Source: NORP23 sp050302475 | Lineage (GTDB): Bacteria > Pseudomonadota > Alphaproteobacteria > Rhodobacterales > Rhodobacteraceae | Length of the DNA: 64,000 nucleotides | Assembly: GCA_050302475.1 (NCBI GenBank) | Contig: JBNLBF010000002.1 | Span: 124,001 to 188,000, forward strand | Reading direction: 5' to 3' | Shown here: positions 24,431 through 33,110 of the stretch, piece after piece | How positions within the stretch are numbered: position 1 is the first letter of the stretch | Layout of the letters: every line of letters starts with the position of its first letter | Position numbers and translations under genes: made by a program | Notes under the pieces: generated by a model | The model's database searches: none | What the model was told of the DNA's origin: nothing | Seen by the model: the letters and a program-made list of their open reading frames with translations, nothing else

Positions 24431-25402
24431 CTATGTTTTCGGGCGTCGCGCGGCGATGAGTTTGTAAATCCCGTCCTGATGCAGAATTTCCCAGCGCCGG
24501 AAAGTCTGGTCGAGCGTTTTTTCATAAGGCAACTGACGGTTCGCAACCATATAGAGCACCCCTGATCCTTTCAGCAAGCGGGCCGAGGCCTCGATAAATC
24601 CACTGCCGATTTGTGGATCAGCGCTACGCGAATGATGAAACGGCGGATTCATAACCACGGCATCATAGTCCGGGTTCTTTGGCAGTGTGCTCACATCAAC
24701 CCAATGAAATGCCGCGCGCGCGTCAGAGACATTGAGCCGCGCAGCCTCCAGCGCAAGAAATTCAGCTTCATAGAGGTCAAGCTGCGAAACATCTGCATTA
24801 CGACTCAGAAGTTTCACCGAAAGATATCCCCAACCTGCCCCCAGATCAGCGACCTTCCCCGTTAGAGGTTTCGGCAAATGGTCCAGCAAAAGCGCCGAGC
24901 CACGATCAATCCGGTCAGCGCTGAATATCCCGGCGCATGTGAGATAACCGTCCTCGTTCCTGGACATCTCTCCCGCAGTGATCCAATCCATTGCGTCCAG
25001 CCCGTTAAACCAGAAAACCTTGCCATGAGACTTGGCGATACTTCCCACGATTTCCGTCCGCTTTTTAACGGCCTTTAGGGTGGCATCGACACCATCTGTC
25101 TTGTCACCACTCACCACAACCCAGCCGTCCGACATCTGGGCGGCCCGCGCAATGTTTGCGAGGTTCTCAGCCCTTGCGCGTGTCAGGGTCACCAAAACCA
25201 TCGGGAATCGTCCCTCCGCCCTTGGTGTCACACGAAACCCACGGGCGGATAATTGATCAGATGCCGGCTTGAACCCCTGTTCGCACAAAGGATCAGACAG
25301 AGTGTCCGGAATATCCGCTGGCGGGCGGATCAGCAGGGCACCTGAAACGGGTTCCAGCGCATCCTGCGAAAACGGAAGAAACAGGCGAGAGGGATCGGCC
25401 AA
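24431..25402 (-). CDS. rsmC: RsmC/RlmG-like rRNA guanine-N2 methyltransferase
   Basis: 323 residues with two related domains, as in RsmC. The C-terminal half binds SAM (VADLGAGWGYLSVKL, near 186-200) and has the catalytic NPPFH tetrad in DAVVMNPPFHHS (near 230-241), which fits N2-methylation of guanine in 16S or 23S rRNA. The N-terminal domain is degenerate, as usual. It starts 3 bp after the clpS stop and is probably cotranscribed with it. Confidence 0.85.
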   Translation of the reverse strand: MADPSRLFLPFSQDALEPVSGALLIRPPADIPDTLSDPLCEQGFKPASDQLSARGFRVTPRAEGRFPMVLVTLTRARAENLANIARAAQMSDGWVVVSGDKTDGVDATLKAVKKRTEIVGSIAKSHGKVFWFNGLDAMDWITAGEMSRNEDGYLTCAGIFSADRIDRGSALLLDHLPKPLTGKVADLGAGWGYLSVKLLSRNADVSQLDLYEAEFLALEAARLNVSDARAAFHWVDVSTLPKNPDYDAVVMNPPFHHSRSADPQIGSGFIEASARLLKGSGVLYMVANRQLPYEKTLDQTFRRWEILHQDGIYKLIAARRPKT

Positions 25403-25405
25403 AGC

Positions 25406-25756
25406 CTATTCTTTCTCCATCGTGCATTGCAGTGGATGCTGGTTGCGGCGTGCATAGTCCATGACCTGCGTAACCTTGGTTTCAGCGATTTCATGCGCAA
25501 AAACCCCGACAACCGCGACCCCTTTGATATGCACTGTCAGCATCAGAGCTTCGGCTTGCGAGCCGCTCATGCCGAAGAAACGTTCCAGAACATGAACCAC
25601 AAATTCCATCGGCGTATAGTCATCATTCAACAGCAAAACCTTGTAGAGCGGCGGTTTGGCCGTCTTTGGTTTCGCTTTGGTGATGACCGCCGTGTCGTTG
25701 TCATCATCAGGATGGTCAGATGCCATCATGAGGGGGATGAGCTTGGTTTCGTGCAT
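25406..25756 (-). CDS. clpS: ATP-dependent Clp protease adaptor ClpS
   Basis: 116 residues from the ATG at 25756; ATG codons 27-30 bp further in are alternatives. The core is PPLYKVLLLNDDYTPMEFVV with the family hallmark LNDDYTPM, followed by HIKGVAVVGVFAHEIAETK and a CTMEKE end. ClpS binds N-degron substrates (bulky hydrophobic N-termini) and hands them to ClpAP. The N-terminal 30 residues are a flexible Asp-rich tail. The downstream neighbour is rsmC. Confidence 0.95.
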   Translation of the reverse strand: MHETKLIPLMMASDHPDDDNDTAVITKAKPKTAKPPLYKVLLLNDDYTPMEFVVHVLERFFGMSGSQAEALMLTVHIKGVAVVGVFAHEIAETKVTQVMDYARRNQHPLQCTMEKE

Positions 25757-26334
25757 TCTCTCAAACCTGGTTGAACGCACAATATAGTCAAAGCAAGCCG
25801 ACAGAAAAAGGGGGTAATCGACGGCAATCGAACAGAAAAGCCGCCCCGATCTCATAAGAACCATTTACCTCCAGCAAGGGATCGGAGCAATCAACCTCTT
25901 TCATGTATCCCAAACCGACCTGAACACAGACTTGATTTGTCAGCACTTAAACAAGGTCGTCGGATTCATCGATGAAGCCGACGAAAACCTTTCCCCGTCG
26001 TCATAGATTTCATATTCCAATCCGACCTATCCAGTTTGAAAGCCCCCAAGGCTTCGTGCGGCGACCGGACCTGCTGCGAAGGTGGAAATCGCTGCAATTT
26101 TCGGGAAGTTTTTCACCAGCAACGCCAAAGTTTAAACGTTTACGATTTTGTTGCCTGAAGACTAATCAGCAATATCCTGTAGGTTATACCCATTTTTCGC
26201 ACAATTTCTTCCGCAAACATCGCAAAGTGATTCACTTTAGCAACACCTCTAAGCTACCTGAAAATAAACTGTTTTCCTGCGCGGAAATCTCGTGTTATCG
26301 TGCGCGGAATAATAAGGCACCGGAATACCGGGCC
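25757..26334. other. 578-bp non-coding stretch between clpS and the carboxypeptidase gene
   Basis: Divergent intergenic region, more AT-rich than its surroundings toward the right. In-frame extensions of both flanking genes run into it but look non-coding. It contains a 15-nt palindrome, AAAGTGA-T-TCACTTT (26224-26238), and overlapping GTTTAAAC/AAACGTTT palindromes near 26130-26141. No RNA gene was recognised. Confidence 0.5.
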
Positions 26335-27813
26335 ATGAGGCAGACAATTCGAAAGATCGGCAGAATTTCGATGTATAGTATAATGATGCGGGGGATCACC
26401 CTCGTTCTTACCCTTATGATCTGGACGGGTGTTGTCCAGGCAGCCCCTTATGCAGCTTTGGTTATGGATGCCCGTACCGGCGAGGTTTTGCATTCTCGGA
26501 ATGCTGACACGCGCCTGCATCCAGCTTCGCTGACCAAGATGATGACGCTTTACATCGTCTTCAACGAGGTCGAAGCCGGACGGCTGAGCCTTGACCAGCA
26601 AATCACCATCTCACGCGCGGCGGCAGCGGAACCACCATCCAAGCTGGGCCTGCGTGCCGGACAAACGATTGCGTTGCGCTATCTGATCCGCGCGGCAGCG
26701 GTCAAATCCGCGAACGATGCCGCTCATGCACTGGCTGACGCAGTATCGGGATCAGAAGACGAATTCGCCCGCTATATGAATCAGGTGGCACGGCAGATGG
26801 GCATGAACAACACCCACTTCCTCAATCCACACGGGTTGACGGAGGTCGGGCATTATTCCACCGCACGGGACATGTCGATCCTCGGGCGGAGACTATTTTA
26901 CGATTTCCCGCAATATTACAATCTGTTCAGCCGTATTTCCACCAGCACACCGATCCGGACTGTTTACAACACCAATCGGCGGTTTTTACAGGCCTATCAG
27001 GGTGCAGACGGGATCAAGACGGGATATACATCTGCTGCCGGCTTCAACCTCGTAGCCTCGGCAGAGCGCGGAACCGAGCGCATTATCGCAACGATGTTTG
27101 GTGGAACCTCGACCCAACAACGCAATAATCAGGTGGCGAAGCTGCTGGATATGGGGTTTGAACGCGCGCCCTCGCAGGTTGCAGTCGTTCGCCCGCCGAG
27201 GTTGACAATCGTGCCCCCGGGCGCAAACACGCCGATACGCTTGTCCGGGCTGGTGACGCGCGCCGACAGACCAGTCCTGCGAAGGGTAACAGAGGATGCC
27301 GCTCCGTCGCTGGTCATGATGACGCGAAATATTGACGAACTAGTCTCGACCGTTGTTGCGGACGCGTCACTGGTTCCCCCCGTAACGGATGCTGACGAAA
27401 TTACCGAAGCCATAACCGCCGCTCTGCCGGATGGCACGATACCCGATATACCCGTACGGCGACCAGACAGTTTCACCCCGACGGCAGAAGCAGTGGCCAT
27501 GCCTGTGCAAACCGCCAGTCTTGTCCCGCAGTCCGTACTTGGGTCCGCACCTCAGGATGACCCGGGGGACTGGTCCGTCCAATTGGGCACATATGGCAAC
27601 AGGACGAACACAGAAAAACTGCTGATCCAGACGGCTCTGATGGACCTCGACAGTCTTCAGGGTGCTGAACGGCGTGTTGAGGTCACACAGGTCGAAGGCA
27701 TGACGATGTATCGCGCCCGTTTCGTTGGACTAAGCGAGAGTGCCGCGATGAAAGCCTGCGAACGTCTGCAAAGCCGCGACGCCGCGTGCGAGGTCATCAG
27801 CCCCGGTGCCTAG
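26335..27813 (+). CDS. D-alanyl-D-alanine carboxypeptidase (DacA-type) with C-terminal SPOR domain
   Basis: 492 residues, start chosen at the ATG giving a signal peptide of about 37 residues ending VVQA (ATG 26371 is an alternative). The serine peptidase S11 motifs are intact: SLTK (65-68), SAN (124-126) and KTG (227-229). Residues about 290-410 are a variable linker, and the last 80 or so form a SPOR domain (DWSVQLGTYGNRTNTEKLL...). The enzyme trims the terminal D-Ala of peptidoglycan stem peptides; SPOR binds denuded glycan at the septum. The stop codon overlaps that of mipZ on the other strand. Confidence 0.9.
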   Translation: MRQTIRKIGRISMYSIMMRGITLVLTLMIWTGVVQAAPYAALVMDARTGEVLHSRNADTRLHPASLTKMMTLYIVFNEVEAGRLSLDQQITISRAAAAEPPSKLGLRAGQTIALRYLIRAAAVKSANDAAHALADAVSGSEDEFARYMNQVARQMGMNNTHFLNPHGLTEVGHYSTARDMSILGRRLFYDFPQYYNLFSRISTSTPIRTVYNTNRRFLQAYQGADGIKTGYTSAAGFNLVASAERGTERIIATMFGGTSTQQRNNQVAKLLDMGFERAPSQVAVVRPPRLTIVPPGANTPIRLSGLVTRADRPVLRRVTEDAAPSLVMMTRNIDELVSTVVADASLVPPVTDADEITEAITAALPDGTIPDIPVRRPDSFTPTAEAVAMPVQTASLVPQSVLGSAPQDDPGDWSVQLGTYGNRTNTEKLLIQTALMDLDSLQGAERRVEVTQVEGMTMYRARFVGLSESAAMKACERLQSRDAACEVISPGA

Positions 27814-28592
27814 AAGCTGATCTCGACGCCCGGCAGATTCAGGGATCGCATCAGGTCCCGTACTTCCTGCCGGGCCGCAATATGGGACAGGGTCAAGTTT
27901 TCCGACAGGTCCAACAGGGTCAGCCCATTCAGAAACAGTTCCCGGAAAATGACCCGTTCGCTGAAACCTGGGACAAGCCGAAACCCAATCCGTTTAGACA
28001 GTTCCGCCAGGGCCGCCCCAACCTTATGTTTGTTGCGTGCATTCAGGACCGACATACGGTTGCGCAGGACCACCCAGTCAATCGGATTTTGCCCTTCCAG
28101 TGCGCGCGCCTGCCGTCCTTTCCAGACCATTTCGGAGTAGATTGACGGTCCTTTGATCCGTCCCGTGGTGGCATCCATACGCGCCAGCAGATCGAAATCG
28201 ATCAGGCTGTCATTCATCGGTGTAATCAATGTATCGGCCACCGCATGCGCCAGCTGCGCGTAATGCGTGTGCGCCCCCGGACAATCAATGATGATGAAAT
28301 CCTGTTCCGACAATGCTGCCAAGGCAGAATCGAAAGCTGTGCCTTCCGCCGCCGCAGCCGAGCATTTGCTGTCCTCATCTGACAGGCTCAGCATGTGCCG
28401 CGCAGGCAAACCCAACGCAGGATCATTAGCTTCGCGATTTTCGATATAGCGAAAAAAGGTCGACTGCCTCAGGTCCAGATCCAGTGCACCGACCGATTTC
28501 CCGGATTTCAGCAGCGCGACCAGAATATGCATGGCGGTCGTGGATTTCCCGGACCCGCCCTTCTCGTTACCCAGAACGATGATATGTGCCAT
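27810..28592 (-). CDS. mipZ: Division-plane positioning ATPase MipZ
   Basis: 260 residues, ParA/MinD superfamily. Deviant Walker A NEKGGSGKST (8-17), LDLDLRQSTFFRYIENR (37-53), DCPGAHTHYAQLAH and TPMNDSLIDFDLL. The segments EMVWKGRQARAL, DWVVLRNR and LFLNGLTLLDL match MipZ rather than plasmid ParA. MipZ forms polar gradients through ParB and blocks FtsZ assembly away from mid-cell in alphaproteobacteria. It is convergent with the SPOR carboxypeptidase gene, sharing a CTAG at both stops. Confidence 0.92.
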   Translation of the reverse strand: MAHIIVLGNEKGGSGKSTTAMHILVALLKSGKSVGALDLDLRQSTFFRYIENREANDPALGLPARHMLSLSDEDSKCSAAAAEGTAFDSALAALSEQDFIIIDCPGAHTHYAQLAHAVADTLITPMNDSLIDFDLLARMDATTGRIKGPSIYSEMVWKGRQARALEGQNPIDWVVLRNRMSVLNARNKHKVGAALAELSKRIGFRLVPGFSERVIFRELFLNGLTLLDLSENLTLSHIAARQEVRDLMRSLNLPGVEISF

Positions 28593-28605
28593 ACTGCCTC
28601 AAGTG

Positions 28606-28636
28606 AAAAAACGCGCCTCTTGCCGGGCGCGTTTTT
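28606..28636. terminator. Terminator between rpmE and mipZ
   Basis: AAAAACGCGCC (28607-28617) pairs with GGCGCGTTTTT (28626-28636) around an 8-nt loop, with runs of A/T at both ends. On the minus strand it ends the rpmE transcript just before mipZ. Confidence 0.85.
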
Positions 28637-28665
28637 CGTAACTGATTCCGCAAGCGCGGGGAAGA

Positions 28666-28887
28666 TCAGAAGCCGAGACCTTCGTATTTCTTCTTGAATT
28701 TCGAGACGCGACCGCCCGTATCCATCAGGCGCTGGTTGCCGCCGGTCCATGCCGGATGCGATGTCGGGTCAATATCGAGGGTCAGCGTATCACCTTCTTT
28801 GCCATAGGTGGAACGGGTTTCGTAAGTCGTTCCGTCGGTCATCTTCACCGTGATGGTGTGATAATCCGGGTGCAGATCTTGTTTCAT
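28666..28887 (-). CDS. rpmE: 50S ribosomal protein L31
   Basis: 73 residues with the MKQDLHPDYH start and the DIDPTSHPAWTG...FKKKYEGL end of L31. The usual zinc-binding CxxC cysteines are absent, so it is the cysteine-free (C-minus) form. An AGGAGATAGACA ribosome-binding site precedes the ATG. Confidence 0.95.
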   Translation of the reverse strand: MKQDLHPDYHTITVKMTDGTTYETRSTYGKEGDTLTLDIDPTSHPAWTGGNQRLMDTGGRVSKFKKKYEGLGF

Positions 28888-29018
28888 TGTCTATCTCCTG
28901 TCGGCGGGACTGATCACCTGGCGGCCATATCCGGTCAGATGTCGCCCCGCAAAAACTGAAGCTGCGCAATACAGGAATGAACCCGATAGGGCAAGAGGGT
29001 TTAGATCAGAAAGACAGT

Positions 29019-30041
29019 TCAGGGGCGTTCGTCAGGATCTTCATAATCCTGTTCGTAATCACCCTCTTCATCATACTCTTCGTCATCCTCGTAATATTCG
29101 CCATCTTCCTCCTCATCATCATCGACGATGCCGGCAGAAATCGGGGCAATCTGGCCGCCCATACGGGCCTGGCGCAACTGCTTCAGATCGACTTTCTGAA
29201 CCCCTTCGGATGCCAACCCTGCCATTTCCTCCATATCGCGCTTGCGCTGGATTTCGGATTTCTCGACAGTGAGTGAATATCCCAACGCAATTGCGGCAGC
29301 CAATACACATAGAGACCAAAGCAGGAAGATACCAATGCCCCAGAGAAGTATGCTGCTGTAACTAAGCAACAGAGCCAGCGTTCCAAACGTCGCCAGCGCT
29401 ACAAGAAACAGATATGGCAGAAAAATCACAATCAGAGCGACCGTAAGAATATTTGCGAACTCTCCGCCGATGCCCCAAAGCTGATGATGGTTCGGCGGCT
29501 TGTCGACAGCCATCGCACTTGCTGCGGCAACTGAAACACCCATCGCTGCCACCGCAACGCAGAAACCGAACACCCAGCCGGTGCCAAGGATCAGCGGGAA
29601 TTCAAGCACAGCACTAATAATCGTGGCGCCCTGGATTGACGGATCAGCCGTACGCGCATTCATGATATTCTGGAAATAGTCAGAATCCATGAAAGCCATC
29701 CCGGTCAACATTGTCGACAGGCCGAACAGCGTAATGATTGTGACCATCAGCGGAACGTTGAACCTCAATACCCGCCACAACACGCCTGCCAGACGTCCAA
29801 AGTCCGTACCTTTGGTTGCCTTCAACGCCATTAGCGCGCCGCGAATACATAATATCGATAGGGCCACAATAATTGGCTGAAAGAATAAGACGACCAGAAT
29901 GATTAGACCCAGAAGCTGATTGCGCATCAGGTCCATAATCGTGCTGAAGGCATAAGCTGTAATGATCAGCACGGGCAGCCAGTACAGCGCCACGACGAAA
30001 GACAGGCCAATCGACCTATAAAGAAAAGCAATCGGATTCAT
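29019..30041 (-). CDS. Integral membrane protein of unknown function with strongly acidic C-terminal tail
   Basis: 340 residues. About six to seven hydrophobic segments (near 12-35, 40-65, 95-115, 140-185, 195-255) are followed by a soluble tail. The last 40 residues are almost all Asp, Glu and Tyr (DDDEEEDGEYYEDDEEYDEEG...). The segment VEKSEIQRKRDMEEMAGLASEG before the tail is helical. No family recognised. It lies between rpmE and rplS on the same strand, a region otherwise devoted to ribosomal proteins, but with its own gap on either side. Confidence 0.7.
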   Translation of the reverse strand: MNPIAFLYRSIGLSFVVALYWLPVLIITAYAFSTIMDLMRNQLLGLIILVVLFFQPIIVALSILCIRGALMALKATKGTDFGRLAGVLWRVLRFNVPLMVTIITLFGLSTMLTGMAFMDSDYFQNIMNARTADPSIQGATIISAVLEFPLILGTGWVFGFCVAVAAMGVSVAAASAMAVDKPPNHHQLWGIGGEFANILTVALIVIFLPYLFLVALATFGTLALLLSYSSILLWGIGIFLLWSLCVLAAAIALGYSLTVEKSEIQRKRDMEEMAGLASEGVQKVDLKQLRQARMGGQIAPISAGIVDDDEEEDGEYYEDDEEYDEEGDYEQDYEDPDERP

Positions 30042-30100
30042 GTGGCGGAGAATGCCGCAAAATTTCTATTCTGCAAAGGGTTTCATTTGCTTACTAAACA

Positions 30101-30127
30101 AAAAAGGCGCCTCGAAAGGCGCCTTTT
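30101..30127 (-). terminator. Terminator after rplS
   Basis: AAAAGGCGCC (30102-30111) with GGCGCCTTTT (30118-30127), a 10-bp perfect stem and a 6-nt loop, beginning 19 bp after the rplS stop. The A-run on the plus strand gives the T-run needed for minus-strand termination. Confidence 0.88.
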
Positions 30128-30145
30128 GTCAGAACGGATACCAAC

Positions 30146-30523
30146 TTAGTCTTTGTTAAGCGGCTTGTAGTTGGTTTTCTCGGCAATACGGGCCGACTTA
30201 CCGCGGCGATCCCGCAAGTAGTAGAGCTTGGAGCGACGCACACGGCCGCGACGCACAACTTCGATATTGTCGATGTTTGGCGAGTGGAGCGGGAACACAC
30301 GCTCGACACCTTCACCAAAAGAAATCTTGCGAACCGTGAAGGATGCGCCGATGCCATTGCCGCCGTTACGGGCAATGCAAACACCTTCGTAATTCTGCAC
30401 ACGAGAGCGCGTGCCCTCGGTCACTTTGTAGCCAACGCGAACCGTGTCGCCAGCCTGGAAATCCGGGATCTCTTTACCCAGTTCCGCGATTTGTTCAGCT
30501 TCGAGCTGTTCAATAATGTTCAT
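30146..30523 (-). CDS. rplS: 50S ribosomal protein L19
   Basis: 125 residues, with GDTVRVGYKVTEGTRSRVQ near 25-43, RNGGNGIGASFTVRKISFGEGVERVFPLHSP in the centre (written here as two joined motifs, positions about 52-81) and RRSKLYYLRD near the end. L19 sits at the 30S-50S interface. It starts 1 bp after the trmD stop, the conserved trmD-rplS pair, and ends with a clear terminator. Confidence 0.96.
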   Translation of the reverse strand: MNIIEQLEAEQIAELGKEIPDFQAGDTVRVGYKVTEGTRSRVQNYEGVCIARNGGNGIGASFTVRKISFGEGVERVFPLHSPNIDNIEVVRRGRVRRSKLYYLRDRRGKSARIAEKTNYKPLNKD

Positions 30524-30524
30524 A

Positions 30525-31382
30525 TCAGTCGTCCTTTATGCCCGCCTTTGCAGCGGTGGTTTGCGCGTCCGAGAGCTCCTGGTCTTCCACCGAGTCCGCA
30601 ATATGCGCTCGCCAGAGGTCGGGACGACGTTCCTTGGTCAGCGTTTCGGACTGGGATTTTCGCCATGCGGCGATGTTCGCGTGATGGCCTGAAAGGAGAA
30701 TTTCAGGTATCGTGCGGCCTTCCCATTCCGTCGGCCTTGTATAGTGCGGGTGTTCCAGCAGACCATCCGAGAAGGATTCCTCCTCAACCGACTCACTGTT
30801 CCCGAGCACGCGGGGTATAAGGCGAACCGTTGCATCAATCAAGGCCTGAGCTGCAATCTCTCCACCACTTAAAACAAAGTCACCGAGCGAGACTTCTTCG
30901 ACCTGTCGCGCATCCAGCACTCGCTGGTCCACGCCTTCGAAACGGCCACAAAGCAAGGTGATACCCCTGGTTTCGGAAAACCGCCGCGCCATGGCCTGAG
31001 TGAACGGTTTGCCGCGCGGCGAGAGGTAAATCACCGGCCAGTCGGCGCGGCTGTCACCCGTGTCAGCAAACTCAATCGCCTTGGCGACAATATCCGGGCG
31101 CAGAACCATCCCGGCCCCGCCGCCCGCAGGTGTATCATCGACATTGCGATGCTTGCCCTCGCCAAAAATCCTGAGGTCAATCGGGTCCAGCGACCACAAC
31201 CCTTCCTGCAAGGCTTTGCCCACCAGAGATTCCCCCAGCACACCGGGAAAGGCGGTCGGGAACAGGGTGATCACCTTGGCCTTCCAAGCGCCTTTTAGGT
31301 TTGGCGTGTCCTCCATCAGCGAACGCGGCTTTAGCGACGCGCTGATCGACAGACGACCGTGGGATTTGTTGGGCGTGGACAT
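30525..31382 (-). CDS. trmD: tRNA (guanine-N1-)-methyltransferase TrmD
   Basis: 285 residues from the ATG preceded by AAAAGGTCGCTC. After an unusual 30-residue N-terminal lead the SPOUT fold begins (KAKVITLFPTAFPG). Motifs: GGGAGMVLRPD near 86-96, YLSPRGKPFTQ, CGRFEGVDQR and LGDFVLSGGE, which form the trefoil knot that binds SAM. It methylates G37 of tRNAs reading codons that start with C, preventing +1 frameshifts. Linked to rplS, but parted from rimM by a GST and an AraC-type gene. Confidence 0.95.
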   Translation of the reverse strand: MSTPNKSHGRLSISASLKPRSLMEDTPNLKGAWKAKVITLFPTAFPGVLGESLVGKALQEGLWSLDPIDLRIFGEGKHRNVDDTPAGGGAGMVLRPDIVAKAIEFADTGDSRADWPVIYLSPRGKPFTQAMARRFSETRGITLLCGRFEGVDQRVLDARQVEEVSLGDFVLSGGEIAAQALIDATVRLIPRVLGNSESVEEESFSDGLLEHPHYTRPTEWEGRTIPEILLSGHHANIAAWRKSQSETLTKERRPDLWRAHIADSVEDQELSDAQTTAAKAGIKDD

Positions 31383-31504
31383 GAGCGACCTTTTGCTGTG
31401 AAAGCCGTGACTTACTCCCGATTGCCCCATCAGTGCAAGTCAGCGCTTGCGCAGGCTCGGGTTTCGACGTTTGGTATCGGTATCAACAACGACAAGGGGA
31501 CTAT

Positions 31505-32128
31505 ATGTCGGAAGTAAAAATCTTGGGGCTACCACCCAGCAGCTATTGCCGCACGGCGATGATGATTTTGGAGAATAAGGGAGTCGATTACGATTTCGAG
31601 ATGGTGGATTTTCGCGCCTCGGAATACGCCGCTCACCACCCGTTCCACAAGGTGCCCGTTCTGAAACACAGCGAGGTGAGCCTTTACGAGACTCTCGCCA
31701 TCGGGGTCTATGTTGACGAGGCCTTTGAAGGCCCTGCCCTGCAACCCAGCGATCCGGCAGCCAAGGCAGAGATGTTCCAGTGGATCAGTGCAACGATTGA
31801 CTATTATTACGACAGCTTCGTGCGTCATTGCGTGACGGAACGGTTTGTGAAAGCGATGCGCGGCATTCCGGCGGACGAGGCGAAAATCGAAGCGGCGATG
31901 CCCGTTTTCACTGACCATTTGGCGATCATCAATGATCGTTTGAGTGTCAGCGATTACTTGGCAGGGCCGGAGATGTCTCTGACAGACATGTTCCTGGCGC
32001 CGATCCTTGTCTATTTCGCCGCCACACCGGAAGGGGCGGCCCTGATGCCATCACAGACGGCGATTGGTGCGTGGATGCAGCGGATGGCGAAAACCAAACG
32101 GTTTGACGAGATAAACAAGCTGGGGTGA
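31505..32128 (+). CDS. Glutathione S-transferase family protein
   Basis: 207 residues from the ATG behind AAGGGGACTAT. N-terminal thioredoxin fold with LPPSSYCRTAMMILENKG (about 8-25; Ser/Tyr/Cys around the glutathione site), KVPVLKHSE cis-proline and ETLAIGVYVDE. C-terminal helical domain to residue 207. GSTs add glutathione to electrophiles or act as isomerases or dehalogenases; no specific reaction can be read. It is the only plus-strand gene within the rpsP-trmD region, so it interrupts that ribosomal cluster. Confidence 0.85.
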   Translation: MSEVKILGLPPSSYCRTAMMILENKGVDYDFEMVDFRASEYAAHHPFHKVPVLKHSEVSLYETLAIGVYVDEAFEGPALQPSDPAAKAEMFQWISATIDYYYDSFVRHCVTERFVKAMRGIPADEAKIEAAMPVFTDHLAIINDRLSVSDYLAGPEMSLTDMFLAPILVYFAATPEGAALMPSQTAIGAWMQRMAKTKRFDEINKLG

Positions 32129-32196
32129 ATCCGTTGGGTCCCGCCCGGAGTCAAAGCGAAGCCCAGGGACCTCTCACCAGAAGCCCCGGGCAAAGA

Positions 32197-33024
32197 TTAT
32201 CCCTCGACCGGAATCCAGACTTCGACTTCGCCGCGCCCTGTCTCGGGATTGAAACGGTCGTCATAGAGTTCGAAATCCGGGGCGCGGCGCGGGGTCAGGT
32301 CGTTGTCGACAAGCGCCTTGTTCCAGATACTGTAAACTGTCTTGGAAAAATCCGAGATATGCCCCTTATGCGTAAACACCGCGTATTTTCCGGCGGGGAT
32401 TGCGTGCTTCTCCATCCCATCGGGCGCAGCGCCCGTGGCTGCGTGGCAGGCAATATACCGAAACCCGTCCCCTTCGGTATTGGCGATACACATGCCCAAC
32501 GCGTTGGAAAAGTCGCCCCCCTTGATCTGTATATCGGTGCTGTTGAATTTCCCCCACAGCGCCGGAATGCCGCCGATATCGTCGAATTTGCAGTCGATAC
32601 CCATGCCCACCACATCAAACGCCTCACGCGTTTCCATGCGGGGTGGGGCAACGTCGACTAGTTTTGAATTGTCCATTTGAATAGCCTCCTGAAGGTTCAG
32701 ATTGGTGACCGAGCCCGCCTTGCGCACCGCGTTCGGCAGCGCGCCGAATTGTGCCAGAAAGGCCCGTGTGAACGCCTCATGAGAGCTGTATTGCAGATCA
32801 AGCGCGAGGTTGAGGATATCCCCCTCTCCCGCTGCCAGCCGGGTCGCAGCGACGGACAGCCGCCGCGCCCGGACATAGGACATCACCGTCATCCCCGTCG
32901 TCGCCGCGAAGGTCCGCGCCAGATGATAGGGACTGACCGCCACCAGATCGGACAAATTGGAAAGGCTGATTGGCGCCCCCAACCGCATCTCGATCTGCCA
33001 GACGGTTTTTGCTGTGATGGTCAT
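32197..33024 (-). CDS. AraC family regulator with GyrI-like effector domain
   Basis: 275 residues. An N-terminal AraC/XylS double helix-turn-helix (about 5-105; YHLARTFAATTGMTVMSYV and the second half SSHEAFTRAFLAQFG) is followed by a GyrI-like small-molecule domain (about 118-275; VVGMGIDCKF, PAGKYAVFTHKG, FELYDDRFNPETG). Rob- and SoxS-like sensors with this order respond to toxic organic compounds. It lies between the rimM stop and the convergent GST gene, which may be its target (inference). Confidence 0.87.
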   Translation of the reverse strand: MTITAKTVWQIEMRLGAPISLSNLSDLVAVSPYHLARTFAATTGMTVMSYVRARRLSVAATRLAAGEGDILNLALDLQYSSHEAFTRAFLAQFGALPNAVRKAGSVTNLNLQEAIQMDNSKLVDVAPPRMETREAFDVVGMGIDCKFDDIGGIPALWGKFNSTDIQIKGGDFSNALGMCIANTEGDGFRYIACHAATGAAPDGMEKHAIPAGKYAVFTHKGHISDFSKTVYSIWNKALVDNDLTPRRAPDFELYDDRFNPETGRGEVEVWIPVEG

Positions 33025-33110
33025 CGGGTCCTCATTTGGTGTTCACGAGGAGGGTTTTGGCAGGTTTATGCGCGGGGCGCTTGATCAGGATTGCGGAGAT
33101 CTCGTGATCC

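Noticed and set aside
25972..26334. N-terminal extension of the carboxypeptidase frame by 121 codons
   Set aside because: It would place the signal peptide internally, and the codons look non-coding; the later ATG gives a normal exported protein.
28977..29276. Small very hydrophobic plus-strand frame (Ile/Phe-rich)
   Set aside because: It is the antisense of the acidic tail of the membrane protein; GAA/GAT runs read backwards give hydrophobic codons.
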